64,000 bases of DNA, taken from the NCBI GenBank assembly GCA_951799445.1, contig OX637288.1, positions 48,871,288-48,935,287 of the forward strand, written 5' to 3'. The DNA is from Pseudisothecium myosuroides. Taxonomy: Eukaryota; Streptophyta; Bryopsida; Hypnales; Lembophyllaceae. Below, piece after piece: positions 23,600 to 35,585 of the stretch. A model generated the notes under the pieces. The model saw nothing but the letters and a program-made list of their open reading frames with translations. It ran no database searches and had not been told where the DNA came from. The translations under genes and the position numbers were made by a program. Position 1 is the first letter of the stretch. Each line of letters starts with the position of its first letter.

Positions 23600-24282
23600 A
23601 ACCTCTACTACTCTCTTCTCGTTGTCTCAAGATTTTTCCACTTTCTTTGTAAAATTTAAGGAGGTTGTTAAAAAAAAGACACCATTCTATAAGTGGCCTT
23701 ATTGGCTTACTAGCATACATTTTGAATAAGGTCTTATTCAAACATCCTTACACATAATTTCTCTCGATGCAAAGCTTCTTCCCCATTTATCCAAAACCAA
23801 TAATCTAAATAGTTGAAATTCATACAATGACATCGTATATCCATAATTTTATCTTTTAATAAAATAATAAAATAAATAAAAACCATCCAATTAGAATGAT
23901 GAAATTAAATGGTATGTGTAATTTCAAGGTTAACCTAAATGTTGTGGATGATACCAATAATCACAAATCATTTGGGGTGAAAACCATCCATTTTTTAATA
24001 TGAGTAAAAACTCTTTGACCATTCATAAGCCTCTCACCTTACAATATATTGTGTATGTTATAAGGGCATCTTTGATTAAATTGGCATACAAGCTCGTCAA
24101 ATATATTTTCAATTATTTAATGTTGTATAATTAGAATTTGAAATTACTATGACTAGAAGCACATCCAAAAGTACTTTGATTGAGTACAACAAAACTTAAA
24201 TTTAGACATTCAACCATTAAAATAAATCTCTTCAAAAGCAAGCTAAAAGACAATAAACTTTAGTGGCATTAGCAAATCATGC
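23600..24282. other. AT-rich spacer, nothing recognised
   Basis: No ORF of interest and no clear terminal repeats between D1 and B1. Confidence 0.35.
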
Positions 24283-24286
24283 TTAA

Positions 24287-24923
24287 CCCCTAAATGCCCA
24301 AGGCCTGTTTTGAGTGACCTGGAATTTGCTCTAAATTGAACAAAATGCCAACATTTTGATAAGTTGTATCAATTTTTTTTAAATTGTAACCGTACCAATT
24401 CAAACTAGACATGTTAGAGATCTCATAGGAAAAGAAAACACAACAATATCACGTATAGAGTGAAAGATTATAATGTTTGACCATAAGGGTGTTAAAACTG
24501 CAAAAAACTTTCAACCTTCTTTTCACAAATCGAATCTAAAAAAATGGTGACCAAAAAAATATGAGGTTAAAGAACCTAACATGTATAACCCCAATCAACT
24601 TATGGCTTCTTAAATCTACTCTATAGTTTTTTTAAATGAATTTTGAATGTGATTTTTGATCCAAGATCTAGTGTATTTGAGGCTCATTTCCAAGAGCTCT
24701 CAACACTACGGGAAGTCAAGATTGCAATGGGTACCCTTGCACAAAATCTTCAATAGAAAAATCACTATTGGTTATTTTCAAGATCAGATTTTTGATGCTA
24801 AAACTAGACTTCACAAAGAATTTTCCAAAAATATTAAACTACTAAAAATAGCAACTTGGTTGAGTTTTGTTTGACTTCAAAGTTTTGCAAACACCAGATT
24901 TTGGTGCCTCGGGCATTTAGGGG
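24287..24923 (+). mobile_element. TTAA-flanked MITE family B, copy B1 (637 bp)
   Basis: TTAA at 24283-24286 and 24924-24927. Ends CCCCTAAATGCCCAAGGC and GCCTCGGGCATTTAGGGG, inverted. Interior landmarks GAACAAAATGCCAACATTTT, TATGAGGTTAAAGAACCTAA and TGAGGCTCATTTCCAAGAGC are shared with B2 and B3. Non-coding. Confidence 0.78.
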
Positions 24924-24927
24924 TTAA

Positions 24928-26615
24928 GAGAGCAAAATCATGCCAATGGTATGGCATTTTGGAGTGCAATTGGCATGCTTTTGCTTTCTTATCCCTTGGT
25001 CTCTAAAAGACTAGGCACTCAAATTTTGAACAACAAATGATCGCAAACACATTTCAAGCACAGAAAAATGCATTTTTTCATCCTTTTTCTATAAAGATTA
25101 TGCTATAAATTATTTTATTTAACATTCACATGGTATAGATTCTGAAAACTTTGCTCTACAAATAATTTGATATTCAAAGGGTACCACTAGTAGTAGGTCT
25201 AGCCTCAAAAAGTAACCCTTTTAATTCAAAAAATGACCCTTCAAAAACAATTTGATTAAAAAAAAAAATTTAAAATCTTCAAAAATCGCTATAATGGAAA
25301 TTTAGCATTTTGAACTTCAAGGGGAATTTTTTTTATGAAGATCACAAATATACAATTAACAATTGATTTCACAAGGAATTTTCAAATTTTATTGAGAAAT
25401 ATTGATTAATTTGTACACTAGTCGATCTAACTATAATTATGGATATGATCTATGAATCGTGTTTTACAACTATTGTTTAAGAGTCATCATTAAATTATTA
25501 TTCTAAGTTGCATTTTATAATACATCTTCACAATTTTAGAAATCTGAATTATCCCTTGGTCTTGAAGGGCCTTCCTAGTCCTTCCTTTAGGTGTTGTTCT
25601 TATAGACTAAATTGAATTTTTGCTTGGGTACTCAACAATTCTTTGAGTAAGCAAGCTTGATTTGGTCCTATTCACACAAGGAATCCAATGCATGACTATC
25701 TTCATGAGGCAAATGTCAAATTCTTCGTCTATGATGATGATTAGTAGACTACTTGTGCAGTCCGGATTGAGTTCTTGTGAGGAGAGGGTAATCCCAAACT
25801 ATGAAGGAGTTTTTTTTTTTAATTAGTAAAAGCATCGCTGCCTTGTAAGGGTTGAGCATGATTTTTCTCTGTAAGTAAGGCCTCTATACTATTTATCTTT
25901 TTAGCTTGCTTTTGAAGGTGTTTTAATTATTTTGATGGTCCAATTTTTTATTTGAGTGTTTTGTTTGTGCTTCTTCCAAGTAGTAAGGTAGGAGGCTCGA
26001 ACTCCGACCGGGCATTTTGAACCGATCAGGACACACAGGTACATTTTACTTTCTTCAATTTCCCAAAATGTACAAAGGATGTACATTCTAGGAGGTGGTC
26101 GCTTTTACAGCCCTTTGGCTTTTCACCTTCAAAATTTCATAACTAATTCCACAAAGCTCCAAAAAATATGAAACAACTTGAACCAGATGCCATTTCTTCT
26201 TGTCTTTCAAGGAAAATTTACTGAAAAATATTTCAAGATGTTTTACCTCCCCAAAATTCAGGTTCAGCGCTTAGATGGTCGCTTTATGGACCTCCTACCT
26301 TAGCTTTTGGGGACGTCCTTCCACTCAATGATAGTCCTTTCAAGTTCTAATGAGCAGCCTGCGGCAACTACTGTAATTGAGAACTTGATTTGGAGGGCCA
26401 GTGTGCCGGTTCCATTGAGGACGCCGGCATGATAACTTAGCCCCCTGGCTTGCAAGCTCCATCATGGGGCCGCAGTTCAGTTGCTCTCAAGCGTTGCAGT
26501 TGGCTCTGAGCTCTGAAGCCAACAGCAACTGAAGGGCCAAGGGGCGAGGAAGGGAGGCCGGAGTGAAGGCATTAACTGATTAGTAAACTTACTAAGTCAT
26601 CATGGACATTGTAAG
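24928..26615. other. Spacer with dispersed repeat M1
   Basis: No gene found. 26075-26290 is an inverted copy of 35586-35795 (shared TAGGAGGTGGT.GCTTTTA, CATAACTAATTCCA, AAATTTACTG, GATGGTCGCTTT). 26340-26570 is a small GC-richer island with no coding signal. Confidence 0.4.
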
Positions 26616-26619
26616 TTAA

Positions 26620-27548
26620 CCCCTGAAGTTCCATGACTATGATTTCTCCGAAAACGCTGAAAAACTGCCATTTTTAGTACAAATACTAAATTTTTGAAAA
26701 AAAATCTTCTTTTGACACATCTACCATTAGGATCTTGTAATATGTTGACTTAGGAGCATGTGGTAAAAATTTCAGAAAAATTTCCACCGCATGGATTGCA
26801 AGATATAAGCATTCAAATCCATTGAAATCATTTTTTTGGCCCTAGGAAAAACAAGGCAGCTGCACTTCACAAGCTCACTTTTCTATGAAAAAATGTCCAA
26901 AGCGGTGGTGCTTCTTTGGATTCTTTATTCTAGACAAGTTGGCTGCATGCTTGAAATTTTTTACATCATTTAGAATTTTACAACATATAGGAAAAAAAAA
27001 TAGTATGTAGAAAGAGGTTAAGAATGATTCAAAATGCAAAATTGTCAAGAATTTTGTTATGGAATTGAAAAATGCCACTCCCAATGGTTGCAATGTTGTA
27101 ATAAAGAATCTACATCCTATAATTTATTTATTTTTCAAAAAATATTGAAAATTGGGTATAATAAGGACTTCAATGTTAATTTTAGAGTAGAGAACTCATA
27201 ACTACCCGCAAACTAAAACTCCTTGTAACTTTTGACTCATTAATCGAAATGGAATGATCCAAAGCTTTCCTTGTATATATAACTTTAGAAAACCAATTTC
27301 AAATTTTTGTTTTTGAAAAAAGTGATTTTTTTAATTTGCCCAGATTGTCCGGTTAGGGAAAAAAGTAACATAGTTGGCCATAAATTTTGACTTGTATTGC
27401 AAAATGTCATAAAATTTAGTGCATATGAAATATATTCCTTATTCCCATGTTCTCTTAAAAATTTAGCCTAAAATATGCAAATTTCTAGTCACATGTACCT
27501 ACCCAAAATTTCTATGTTGCCAAAAAACGCATGCTAGTCCTTCAGGGG
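26620..27548. mobile_element. TTAA-flanked MITE family C (929 bp)
   Basis: TTAA at 26616-26619 and 27549-27552. Ends CCCCTGAAGTTCC and AGTCCTTCAGGGG, inverted. Length and layout resemble family A, including an ACTGCCATTT segment near one end and CAAGATATAAGCATTCAAA, but most of the sequence has diverged. Non-coding. Confidence 0.68.
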
Positions 27549-27552
27549 TTAA

Positions 27553-27771
27553 TCATGTAAGGACTTGGCACCCCACGATCCAGATAATCACCAAAATTCT
27601 CCGATTATTGGACCAATGGGTGTATTATTTTTTTCTGCAATGAACACTAAAGTCATCCAATAGACCACTTTGATTCACAACGTCCTGCCAAGGTTAACTC
27701 CTATTGGTCTAAGAATCGGAAAATTTTGGTGACTACCTTGGTCACGGGGGACTAGCTGTGTCCTTAGAGGG
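27553..27771. mobile_element. TTAA-flanked foldback MITE G (219 bp)
   Basis: It shares TTAA 27549-27552 with element C and ends at TTAA 27772-27775. Arms are inverted: TAAGGACTTGG, AATCACCAAAATTCTCCGAT and GACCAATGGG on the left match the reverse complement of the right arm (GTCCTTAGAGGG terminus, ATCGGAAAATTTTGGTGACT). Confidence 0.6.
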
Positions 27772-27775
27772 TTAA

Positions 27776-28746
27776 CCCTAGAGTACCGCGGGCGCCATTC
27801 TGTCGTATTCTGATGACAACATTGTGAGATGGAAAGAGCTCAAAAGTCTTTTTCTTTATTGACCTTCCAAGGTGGTTATGAAGAATATTGAATTGAGTTT
27901 GTAGTCTTGCAAGTGTTTGTCTTCACATAAATGAGAAGTTAGTGAAAAACAGATCATAGAACATGCTATTTTAGTGTATTTTGGGAAGTTGTTGCTCCTT
28001 GTTCTAAATCTAAAATTTCTCCACAAAAATTATATTTTTTGAATTTGAGCCCAACAAACAAAATGAAGTTCATCTACTCTAGTTTCTACTTCAATTTGAA
28101 TTTTGAAAAAATTCCTAATATTGAATATTTTATTGCAATTTGAACTTTGGATGTATTTTCAATGTCTATTATTTTCTAATTATAGAATGACACGAAAATT
28201 GAGTTTACACCACAATGTTTGTGATTGTAATATACACACATGGTGAAATTTTCAGATTTTTTTAAATAATTTTCTATTTGATGTGATTCACTTCTTCTTT
28301 AAAAATTCTCAAAAAAATCAATTTTCTACAAAAAAATCTGAAATTTTTGTGAAGTAAAGAAGACATGTAATTCCATCTCTGAAAAATAAATATAAAAAAT
28401 TTCATACATATCTAATTGCAAAATCACAACAAATTGAGTGATAGGCAGTGAGGCTTGAAATCAGTGGTCATGGGTCCGTCATTTAGGGTTTACTTTAGAG
28501 AGTATTACTTTACACAGGTTCTATTGTACAGAGGTTTCCAACTGAAGTGTACGATTGTCGGTCAGAAGGGGATAATGTTTCTAATTTTTAAAATTTTTTT
28601 ACACAAATGTTTCGAATTTCCAAATCCTTCAGAGAAGCCTCAAACAAAAGTATGGCTGCAGACTCCGAGTCAGTACTCAGTACACCACATGATCTGGGGG
28701 GTATTAATTTGAATGAAACAGTCACATGATTACACGTGGACATGCA
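27776..28746. repeat. Dispersed repeat L and spacer
   Basis: Begins after TTAA with CCCTAGAGTACC, reminiscent of family A termini; a TTTAGGG near 28485 might be the other end. 27990-28260 matches 22060-22400 in the same orientation. No gene. Confidence 0.35.
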
Positions 28747-29264
28747 CCACACTATGCGAGACGTTAAGTACCCCCCCACGAGCTTTTGGGGGTACTTGTG
28801 GCAGTGGGCCCTGGGGGTGGCTGCTCTGCCCGAGCTGCCCTGCCCAGGCTCCCTCCCGGCCCACCACCCGTCCTCCCGGCTTACCACTCCCGTCCTCCGA
28901 CTCCAATTTGCGAGACGTCTCCCGCCTGCATCTCGCACTCTGTTTCTCGCCCGCAACTCCAGACCGTCGCAAAGTGATCGCATTTTCTACACTAGACCAG
29001 ATTTTTGAGCGCAGTTTTTTGAGGCTTCGAAGTTTAGAAGCACAAATTTTAGGGGTTTACATAAATCAGATCTGGATTTTCGAGTTTAGGCTCAGAAATT
29101 TAAATCAGGATTGACATCTCCCCGTCCTGTACTCTCAAATTCCTCCACACATACACACACACAAGTAGCCCACAAATTTGTTGCAGCACACAAATTTTGG
29201 AGAATAATGAAGAAACACTTGAACAATTTTCTTCGTGCAAATGTATCAAACTTTATGTGTACTT

Positions 29265-29555
29265 CTATTGTGAAGTTGTCCACTCCATTAAAGAAAACTG
29301 AATGTTTAGGACTATACAAAGGTGTTCAGATGAAGGACATACCTTCTTAGTAGCCGTCCACCTGTACAAGTGTGTGCCACTTTCATGTGGAAAGTCCTTG
29401 TCAAAATCCCTACGTCTTTGTTTCTTGTGATAAAAACTATTATCAAATGCTTCAGCATCCTTGAACACATCCATTGATTTTCGGAACCCAATGACAGTCA
29501 TGCCCAGATGACCTCAATAATCATACAATACCTTAACCGATTCTAGATTGAAGGC
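29265..29555 (-). pseudogene. XS-domain-like (SGS3/FDM family) gene fragment inside the MULE
   Basis: On the minus strand from 29555 the frame reads FNLESVKVLYDY, an in-frame TGA, then GHLGMTVIGFRKSMDVFKDA, EAFDNSF and GTHLYRWTA. This follows the XS pattern of a strand leading to GHtG, a V-x-F strand, gF.dA..Fe..F and LYgW.A, known from SGS3 and the FDM/IDN2 proteins of RNA-directed DNA methylation, where the domain binds double-stranded RNA with 5' overhangs. The upstream half of XS and the zinc finger are not readable, and the stop makes this a fragment. The family call rests on motif memory only. Confidence 0.5.
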
Positions 29556-29884
29556 CTGAAATAAGAATACAGATTCGAGTTAATCATTGGAGCACATCGA
29601 AGGCCAATCTCACAACACAAATAACGTAGGTCACTCTGTTTTTTAACATCCTTTGGGTGAGAATGCTCAGTGCCTTGAGGTGCTCTTTAATCTCTGCCCC
29701 ACCAACGTCAATACGGAAACCACTTGCTTGGGTGAGGCAAGAATGTATTGTATCGTTGTTTCTGAATAAATTTGGATGTTGGCACTATCTGGTCTTGTTT
29801 TGGTTGGAAAACACGATCCAAGTTGCGGGAGACGGAGTGGGGGGAGTTGGAGTGCGACAGAGTGCATCAGGAAAGTACCCCCCT

Positions 29885-30012
29885 ATTGCTTCAGTATTGT
29901 TGCAGTACTGTTTCAGTGGCTACGCAGTATAATACTAAAAAATTATTGTTGCAATACTGCAACAGTAAGTTTTTGGTATTATACTGCGTAGCCACTGCAA
30001 CAGTACTGCAGC
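29885..30012. repeat. Hairpin nested in the MULE
   Basis: GTGGCTACGCAGTATAATAC (29912-29931) pairs with GTATTATACTGCGTAGCCAC (29977-29996). Pairing extends outward through CAGTACTGTT/AACAGTACTG. A short loop separates the arms. Likely a separate small foldback insertion or a hairpin former. Confidence 0.65.
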
Positions 30013-30178
30013 GGAGGGGGGGCTTTTTCCTGATGTGGGAACGGGAGGAGGACGGGTGGTCGGGAGGGAGGGAGCCTAGGCAGGGCAGCTCGGGCAGAGC
30101 AGCCACCCCTAGGGCCCACTGCCACGAGTACCCCCCAAAAGCTCGTGGGGGGGGTACTTAACGTCTCGCCCACACTAT

Positions 30179-31240
30179 GAAAGTTGCAAACCCTAAGTTA
30201 AGACTTACACTGACTTACTGTAAGTATTGGTACCCTACGTGAAGGTCAGATTCAGACATAAATTAAGTGTTTTGGAGGATGTTTAAATTTTTGAAAATAT
30301 TACAAGTGAAATTTTTGGAAGATTACAAGTGAATTTCTGGAATATCTTAGAATATACCACCTGTCGAATCCCTTTGCACCTAAAAAAGAAACTAATTTGG
30401 CACTTCACTGCCGAATCATACCTTCACATACGGTAGTCTATCTTTGATGCCAAATTTGAATTTGCTTCGAGTATATTGGCTCTCAAAATGTACAAAAAGT
30501 GTCATAGCTAATTGAAGAACTAGAGATTTTGGGAGTGAATTCAGGTCAGTTTACAACAAAAACTTTGAAGTTGGAGCCCCCTAAAATGAAGCGTTTTGAT
30601 TGGAAGACAACTCTGGATCCAAAGCAATGACCCAATCAAAATAGTTCATTTCTTTGGGCTCCAAAACTAAGAAACATAACTATTTGGAGTCATATTTTAG
30701 TAGTAAAATTTCATTGAACAAAAGTTTACAATTTGTGAAATTCTTACAAAAAAGTTCCAAAAAGAATTCTCATCTAACTTAATAAAGAATCTTGAAAAAA
30801 TTAACTTGTATTAGAAGTTTTTTTTCACTAGTAAATTTCATTAAACTATTTTCTTAAACTGAAAAAACATTTTACACAAGTGTGTCACTTATACCTCAAT
30901 ATATCCATTTTTTTTGAAAAAATCTAATTTTTCAATTAGTTATGGCAATTTTTGAAGTATATGAATATTTATAGAGCTATTGTACATCGAACCAACCTTT
31001 TTGTTTTTTTGATGGTTCAGTAGAACCATAGTGCATAGTGCCATCACTATGCACTATCAGAGGTTCTATTGTATTGTAGAGCAATTTGCGCCTTGGAATG
31101 TATGCAAGAGTAAGGAAAAAATGGATACAATCATCTACATGTATACATTCATTCACAAAATTAGCTATTATACATACCCATGCTCATTAAGAGAAAAAGC
31201 TTTGTTTCTCAATATAATCCTAGTTGTTGACCTCGAATGC
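30179..31240. other. AT-rich spacer, no gene seen
   Basis: Between the MULE and the duplicated block at 31.3 kb. Open frames are short and lack family resemblance. Confidence 0.35.
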
Positions 31241-31244
31241 TAAT

Positions 31245-31605
31245 TTTGAGTGTTGCTTATTTTGACATTGATTTGAGGGCCGCAAAATTGTTTATTTACT
31301 ATGAATTTTTTTGCACGAGATCATTTCTACATTAATAGTATGAATGCTAAATTTGGAGGTCAAAAGATTCACAAAAATCAAGAAATATTCTAAGCCTATC
31401 AACATGTGTAGTTGTGAGAAGTTTTTTTACCAACTTTGATACTTTCCTAAGGGCTGAAAAATCTCTTATTTACTATTAAAATTAGTTCTATGTTAATAAC
31501 ATGTGCAACAAATTGGGAGGTCAAAAGATTCACAAAAATAAAAATATTCTAAATTTGTAGACCGACATGTATAGCTGTAAGAATAATTTTAAGGACATAT
31601 TAAAA
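31245..31605. repeat. Tandem duplication with a third, inverted copy
   Basis: Two direct units of about 170-180 bp share GGTCAAAAGATTCACAAAAA, CTATTTACTAT-like and ACATGT.TAG sequence (unit 2 from about 31450). A third inverted copy lies at 33225-33350 (TTTGGTGCACATGTTATTAA, ATAAACAATTCTTCAACCCT). Confidence 0.55.
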
Positions 31606-33437
31606 ATGTTGAGGTAATCCAGATACCTCACACTTCCATCATGAATTATCAATCTTACACAATCCTTTAATATAGAATCTTCTCAAAAAGTCAATGACTT
31701 GGCTAAATCTAAAAGTCTCCACTTGTTTCATTTAAAAGAATCCAATTGTTTCAAAATTTTGTACCTTATATGCATGAAAGAATTTTTTTTCTTGTAAATA
31801 TCAATACTTGCATTTTGAATTCAACATAATAGAAAGTGGGATGTGATGAAGGGTATATACAAATGATGAGTGAGTGATTATTTAAATGGAGGAATGAAGG
31901 GCTTTGAATATGAGCGACGGATGAATAATGAGTTTTGACTGATGAGAGGGCTTATTTGAATAAGGATTTGAAATTGAATTCATTTGGTACTTGCTTCATT
32001 TTAAACTAATTCTAGCTTCATTTAGGAATTTTATTATATGACTTGCTCACAATTTAGAACTTTGAGTGGGATAATCTTTGAGTAATTTACTTGTCCAAAT
32101 GGCATCCATTTATGGTTTGCCAAGAATTTCCTAAGGATTGGTGTTGAAAAGGTTGAAGAAAGTTGGAGAGAGTAGTTACTAGATACCCAATAACATTGTG
32201 AAATTTGTAAACCATGGCATTTCCAAATGAAACTTGTACTGACATTGTAGGTTTGAGTAAGGTAGGAACTATAGGAATTAAGATTGCAGCCATTGTTGGA
32301 GTTTGCACTAGAATGGTTTAGAGATTGGTCAACAAGACTAAACTGACAAGTGCAAATCTTGTGGTAGAAGCTCTAAGAAGCTTAGTAATAGAAATGTTCA
32401 TACTATTGTAAAATTTTCAAAAACTCACCGTTGCCTTGTTCGGCTTTCAGAGATTACCAATATTTGCCTTTTCAAGTGAGTAGAAGTACTATTTGTAGTG
32501 TCTTACATGGAAGTGGCATTCTTAGCTGAAATTGCAGTCAAAAAAACTTTTTTGACACCTTGTCACTTGTTTTAGTGATTGAATTTTGTAAAATATTATC
32601 GTAGATGGAGTGTAGGAGAGTTGGAGTGTGTTATTTGGACATATAAGTCTACCTTGGAAATTGGCAAAATTTTTAGACATATTCATATTTGAAAAACAGC
32701 ATATGAACACTATAATTCATCAAGTTTTATAGTTCCTAATTTTAAAAATGGATGACTTCTTTAATAACTGAAGCACACCTGTTGGAGGGAAAAAGTCAAA
32801 ACTTGTCTTTATGCGTAAATTAATATTGACATTGTGCTAATGATTTAGAGTAATAATATTGGTCTATGGTGGCCAATTGCTTCATTTTATGGATAAAGTT
32901 TCACATGGATTGCTTATGGAAGATCATGCAAATTTCCATCAAAGCAACTTATGTCAAGAATAGAAAAAAATACACCTTGTTGAGAAGCTCAAGAAGCCCA
33001 CAAACTCTCCCAATTTAATTCAATCCACTCGAGAAATTTTGAAAGATTCTAAAAGATGTTATCCAACATGGCTAGATGTGCCCTAGAAACTTAGGGGAAT
33101 GAAAAGTGGTTATTGAAAGAAAGTGGAAGTCAATCAATGGTACAAAGCTCTAGTTGATTTATGTCATTCTATGCCCTCTATATTACAAGGAATGATTGAA
33201 GCTAATGGAGGACAAACACATTGGTAGATTTAGAATATCTCCATATTTATTAATCTTGACCCCCAAATTTGGTGCACATGTTATTAATTAATATAGAGAT
33301 GATTTCATGCAAAAAAATAAACAATTCTTCAACCCTCATGATCGAATCAAAGTTTGCAGCAATGAAATTTGTTCCCTAGGAAAGCAAAATACCATTTTCA
33401 TTTGTACCCTACTACACAATATCCATTGTTGCAATTA
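31606..33437. other. Spacer; scattered decayed coding-like words only
   Basis: Short protein-like runs appear on plus near 32225-32400 (GIKIAAIVGVCTRMV, LTSANLVVEALRSLVIEMF) but stops and frame changes break them and I cannot match a family. The inverted third copy of the 31.3-kb repeat occupies 33225-33350. Confidence 0.3.
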
Positions 33438-33451
33438 GGTAACTTCTACCC

Positions 33452-33715
33452 AGTGTGTTTTTTTCTGGCGATTTGGTGCAAAATTGCACCAAAATTTTTG
33501 ACCTAGCACCAAGCCTATAGGAAATTTTTAGTAAAATTTTGGATGAAATCGCCACATTATGAATGAAAATAGAATTATAGATATGTAGTATCACATTTTC
33601 TATCCACTATGTGGATGAATGTTGAAACTTGGAGCACCACCATAACATTTAATATCGCCACTTCGCCACTTCATAGAAAATGAAAAAAAAAACCCTGCTT
33701 CTACCATAGTAACCT
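33452..33715 (+). repeat. Dispersed repeat I, copy 1
   Basis: Shares GATGAAAATAGAATTATGGA-like, TATCCACTAT, GAATGTTGAAACTTGGAGCA, CACCATAACATTT, ATCGCCACTT and CCCTGCTTCTA with copy 2 at 44166-44462, in the same orientation. Boundaries are approximate. Confidence 0.6.
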
Positions 33716-34541
33716 CACTAATGTTGGAGAAAAATTGTTGGTTACATCTTGTTAGCGATGAAATTGGGAAAAAAACTTGGTTGCAATGTGAAAGCATCGG
33801 AAAAAAATTATTAAAAATTGAAATTTGTGAGGTTTCTATTTGGAGTAAAAAATAGAGAAAAAAACGGACTTAGTATTTGAAAAAACAACTCCATATAGGA
33901 TTTGAAGGAAAATACGGAGTAGCTGGTAGGACTCAAAAGAATCCGGAGTGCCATTAGATGAGATTTGGGGTGTCTGGAGGGCCGTTTCAAGCTTGTTCCC
34001 GGCTTTGTTCCCTCAAGCCTTAAAGAATGTTGCTGTCAGATTTTAAAAAAATGAAAATGAAAATTCTTAAAATGAAAAATAAGATTTTATATTTTTTTAT
34101 ATTTTTATTTTATTTTATTCCCCCCCGCAAAAAAAAACCTGACATGGCAATCTCTCGACCACGTCAGCGCAGCTGCTGCAGTGCAGTTTTGGACTGTTTT
34201 ACAGGTTGGGAACTCTTGGGAACTCACAGCCGTCGGAAGTGGCTGAAAATCATCTAATGTGAATCACGCTCCAGGCAGTTCATTAACACTGCTGGACTGA
34301 CGCTATAAGTTATGTGCACCCACAGATTTAAGGCATGATTCACGAGGAATGAAAGCAAGCTCATGTTGCAGACAGACAACCGACTGCAATTCAGTGGAGC
34401 CCAGGCAGAGGATGATGAAGATGGAAGAAATGAAGAATAATTAATAAGTACCGCAAGTTGTACTTGGAAGGCTTCACACTGAACTCTGTAAGGCTGACAG
34501 AGCTCACTTTTTCAAAAATCTTAAGGCAAGGTAGACTGCTC
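33716..34541. other. Spacer, no gene seen
   Basis: AT-rich with a GC-richer part near 34140-34420. Nothing recognised. Confidence 0.35.
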
Positions 34542-34545
34542 TTAA

Positions 34546-34930
34546 GGTGGAAGCACCCAAGCCCGTCAATAATAAGCAATTCAGCATAGTTGGAGGCAAC
34601 TTTACTTAAAATCAATTTTTTCTAGTGTTAGCGAGTGAAAATGATGAATATTAAAAAAAAAATTAGATTTTTTGGATGTGGTATGTAATTTCTATGATTT
34701 TTCAAAGAGACGGCTCTCTAGACCATTGAAACTGTCGCATAGGTGGACCCAAAACTGAAATCAGCAAACATCAGTAGTTAGCAAATGAGAGTGAGGAATG
34801 TGTCCTTCAAATGCATTTACAAATAAGAGCCAAGCATTTCAAGGACACATTAATGGAAAGTCTAGGGACAAATTTGGTGACAGTCTAAGGTTTAGGAATG
34901 GGAGCAAGGACGCTACTGGGTGTTTCTACC
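34546..34930 (-). mobile_element. TTAA-flanked family H element, copy H2 (385 bp)
   Basis: TTAA at 34542-34545 and 34931-34934. Ends GGTGGAAGCACCCA and TGGGTGTTTCTACC. Inverted copy of H1. It abuts element B2 and shares its TTAA. Confidence 0.7.
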
Positions 34931-34934
34931 TTAA

Positions 34935-35581
34935 CTTCTAAATGCCCGAGGCACCAAATTTTGGTATTGACGATACTTTGAAGTTAAATGAAACCTAATC
35001 AAGTTGCTATTTTTAGTAGTTTATATATTATTTAAGTTCTTTTTGAAGTCTAGCTTTAGTGTCAAAAATCCAATTTTGAAAATGATTGATTATGATTTTT
35101 CTATTCTAGATTTTGTGCAAGGGTGCCCATTGCAATCTTGTCTTTCCGTAGTGTTGAGGGCTCTTGGAAATGAGCCTCAAATACTTTAGATCTTGGAGAA
35201 AAAATCACCTTAGAAAATCGTTTAAAAAAATTGTAGAATAGATTTTGAGAAGCCATAAATTGATTGGGATTATGCATGTTAGGTCTTTTAACCTCATATT
35301 TTTTTGGTCACCAAATTTTTAAATTTGGCATGTGAAAAGAGGATTGAAAAACTTCAAGTCACTTTTGCAGTTTTAACATCCTCATGTTCAAACATTATAA
35401 TCTTTCAATTCATAAGTGATATTGTTGTGTTTTCTTTTCCTCTGTGACCTCATATATGTCTAGTTTGAATTTGTATGGTTACAATTTATAAAAAATTGAT
35501 ACAACTTATCAAAATGTTGGCTTCTTGTTCAATTTAGAGCAACTTCCTAGAAGTTCAAAAAAGGCCTTGGGCATTTAAGGG
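34935..35581 (-). mobile_element. TTAA-flanked MITE family B, copy B2 (647 bp)
   Basis: TTAA at 34931-34934 and 35582-35585. Ends CTTCTAAATGCCCGAGGC and GCCTTGGGCATTTAAGGG. Inverted copy of B1. Confidence 0.75.
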
Positions 35582-35585
35582 TTAA

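Larger units (their letters stand above)
28756..30169. mobile_element. Mutator-like element with captured gene fragment (1,414 bp)
   Basis: Flanked by a perfect 9-bp duplication CCACACTAT (28747-28755 and 30170-30178). Terminal inverted repeats run about 130 bp (28756-28895 and 30035-30169), start GCGAGACGTTAAGTACCCCC, are GC-rich and look about 90% identical. Long TIRs with a 9-bp target duplication are diagnostic of Mutator-like elements. No transposase is visible; the interior holds an XS-domain-like fragment (minus) and a hairpin near the right end. Confidence 0.88.

Noticed and set aside
28730..29008. Several overlapping ORFs in the MULE left TIR
   Set aside because: GC-rich inverted repeat giving chance frames on both strands.
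32080..33190. Scattered protein-like runs suggesting a pseudogene
   Set aside because: Frames too broken and no family recognised; left as spacer.
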